Assembly: GCA_900302705.1 (NCBI GenBank)
Contig: OUUY01000130.1
Location: 1-49,977 of the forward strand
Direction of reading: 5' to 3'
Origin: Candidatus Sulfobium mesophilum
GTDB taxonomy: Bacteria > Nitrospirota > Thermodesulfovibrionia > Thermodesulfovibrionales > UBA6898
Length of the DNA: 49,977 nucleotides
Positions 48,552-49,977 of this stretch are shown here, piece by piece. How positions within the stretch are numbered: the first letter of the stretch is position 1; every line of letters starts with the position of its first letter. The notes beneath the pieces were generated by a model that worked only from the letters and a program-made list of their open reading frames with translations, did no database searches and was not told the origin of the DNA. Both the position numbers and the translations under genes were made by a program.

Positions 48552-49977
48552 ATGCTCAATTTTTTCTTTCTTGTTATCATAAGTGTAATCTTCTTTTTGC
48601 CTGCCTTGAGCAGCATCAGGCAAAGGCGTTACAAAAGCGCCGGGATATTCTCGCTGCTTGGACTTGCGGCGCTTTTCAGCATCTACATTTACAGTGATGT
48701 ATATCTGACATCGCTCTGGTACGATAGCCTTGGATACGAAAGCCGCTACTGGAAGGTGCTCTTTCTCCAGGCGGAACTGTTTCTGGCCGGCGGATTTGTT
48801 GCAATATCCATTGGGATGGCAAATGTCTATTTCTGGTACCATGGCGCCAAACCGGCAGACCCATCTAACGCAGGAGGCATGCGCTCAAAAATCATATTCC
48901 TGGCGGCGCTACTCCTTCAGATACCGTTATTCATTGTTGCCGGCACGGTAAGCTCCTCACACTGGAATGAGGCTCTTCTTTTTTTTAATGCCGGCCCCTT
49001 CGGAAAAACAGATCCGGTCTTTTTGAAAGACATAGGATTCTATATTTTCAGACTCCCGTTGCTGAATTTCATAGTGGATTCACTCAGCAGCCTATTCACC
49101 TTTTCACTTTTACTCGTCGGAGGCATATATGTGGTCGAGAATGCCCTTTTTCGTATACTCCCGCGACTAGCCTATGACGACTTTGCCGGGAGTCCTTTCA
49201 TTCACCGCTTCGTAACGCAGATATCGGCGAACTTTGTATTCGGTACCTGTGTTTTCATCGCCCGAACTCTCATCGCCCGTTACGGACTTCTTTATTCCCA
49301 TCGCGGTGTAGTCTATGGAGCAGGCTGGACAGACCTGCACGCTCAATTGCCTGCCTATAATGTCGCGCTCGTGGCACTCGCGGCCTGTCTCATTCTTTTC
49401 CTCTATGCGTCATTCACGAGTTCAACCCGGCGGACCATAGGGATTTATGTGGCCAGTGCAGCCCTCTTGGGCGGCATATGGATCATAGGTCTCCAGATAA
49501 TCCCCGAGGTAATCCAGCACTTCAGAGTGGCGCCGAACGAACTCCCCCTTGAAAGTCCTTATCTTGAGCGGAACATAAAGTTCACAAGGGAGGCCTATGG
49601 ATTGACTAACGTCGTGGAGATAGAGTTTCCTGTCAATCCCTCTCCCACCGGGGTTCTTGCGCAAAGCGACCTCACGATCATCAACGGTATAAGGCTCTGG
49701 GCGCCGGATATACTCAAGGCGGTAAACGACCAGACGCAGTTCATACGTCTTTACTACAATTTCCCCGATGTCGATGTCGACCGTTACATGCTCGGCGGAA
49801 AGCTCACACAGCTGATGCTCTCCCTTCGCGAGCTGAACATCGATCGTCTCGCGGGCCAGTCCAGGACATTTCAGAACGAAACCATGATCTACACACATGG
49901 CTACGGAGATGTTGCCGCTCCGGTGAACAAGTTCACTCATGAGGGATTGCCAGAATACTACATCAAGGAAATCCCTC
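48552..49977 (+). CDS. UPF0182-family membrane protein, 5' part only (cut by window edge)
   Basis: 475 residues are visible from the ATG at 48552, behind AAGGAG. About seven membrane spans fill the first 330 residues, for instance SIYIYSDVYLTSLWYDSLGY with its neighbours and YAGAGWTDLHAQLPAY-like loop sequence; then begins the large soluble part with SPYLERNIKFTREAYGL, the UPF0182 (COG1615) signature. Full members are about 900 residues. Function is unknown. Confidence 0.93.
   Translation, partial: MLNFFFLVIISVIFFLPALSSIRQRRYKSAGIFSLLGLAALFSIYIYSDVYLTSLWYDSLGYESRYWKVLFLQAELFLAGGFVAISIGMANVYFWYHGAKPADPSNAGGMRSKIIFLAALLLQIPLFIVAGTVSSSHWNEALLFFNAGPFGKTDPVFLKDIGFYIFRLPLLNFIVDSLSSLFTFSLLLVGGIYVVENALFRILPRLAYDDFAGSPFIHRFVTQISANFVFGTCVFIARTLIARYGLLYSHRGVVYGAGWTDLHAQLPAYNVALVALAACLILFLYASFTSSTRRTIGIYVASAALLGGIWIIGLQIIPEVIQHFRVAPNELPLESPYLERNIKFTREAYGLTNVVEIEFPVNPSPTGVLAQSDLTIINGIRLWAPDILKAVNDQTQFIRLYYNFPDVDVDRYMLGGKLTQLMLSLRELNIDRLAGQSRTFQNETMIYTHGYGDVAAPVNKFTHEGLPEYYIKEIP

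Noticed and set aside
1-49977. CRISPR array or transposase
   Set aside because: No regularly spaced direct repeats and no transposase or integrase ORF were seen.

Overview
The window carries Gram-negative chromosomal DNA: a BamA/TamB envelope-assembly operon, IHF, a c-type multiheme cytochrome, a sigma-54 activator and consistently strong AGGAGG-type ribosome sites. The mix of an octaheme hydroxylamine-oxidoreductase-like cytochrome, TauE/SafE exporters tied to universal stress proteins, DUF2249 and an ihfA-merR-tRNA-Pro cluster fits an anaerobic or microaerobic member of Nitrospirota (Thermodesulfovibrionia-like) or, second choice, Desulfobacterota. This is inference from gene content; no rRNA or species marker is present.

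Layout. 1-6.4 kb: a cut class-III aminotransferase and a sulfotransferase (minus strand), an HD-CBS-HEPN-like fusion, an ICMT-like methyltransferase, a glycine-zipper lipoprotein, a Rap1a/Tai-like protein and a class II cyclic-nucleotide phosphodiesterase. 6.6-12.7 kb: the most unusual block, divergent from the phosphodiesterase: a CHASE2 adenylate cyclase, an 1103-residue FecR-TPR-outer-membrane-barrel protein and a 76-residue peptide ending in aromatics and cysteines. 12.7-14.3 kb is gene-poor, with two small unknown ORFs. 14.4-16.8 kb: octaheme cytochrome, tRNA-Pro, merR, ihfA. 16.9-21.2 kb: UbiD decarboxylase, small membrane proteins, cysteine synthase, cold-shock protein.

21.2-30.9 kb is one minus-strand operon, glnD-tamB-bamA-like-surA-like. 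31-40 kb is a signalling/transport island: a GntR regulator, a TauE/SafE exporter with a small membrane protein and UspA, a histidine kinase/NtrC-type regulator pair, then a second module (Usp-like, 60-residue protein, small membrane protein, TauE/SafE, tandem Usp) behind a candidate sigma-54 promoter. 40-46 kb: DEAD-box helicase, PpnP, PilZ protein, another tandem Usp and a PAS-PAS-GGDEF-EAL protein. 46-50 kb: a small acidic protein, a decayed papain-like peptidase, LapA, a zinc-ribbon protein, DUF2249, DUF2277 and the start of a UPF0182 membrane protein.

Themes. Second messengers recur: cAMP synthesis and breakdown are encoded back to back, and c-di-GMP turnover (GGDEF-EAL) lies near a PilZ receptor. 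Two near-identical CRP/FNR-type palindromes, each 20 bp upstream of a -10-like hexamer, precede the octaheme cytochrome and the DUF2249 gene and suggest a shared regulon, possibly for nitrogen-oxide or redox stress. The regulator itself is not in the window.
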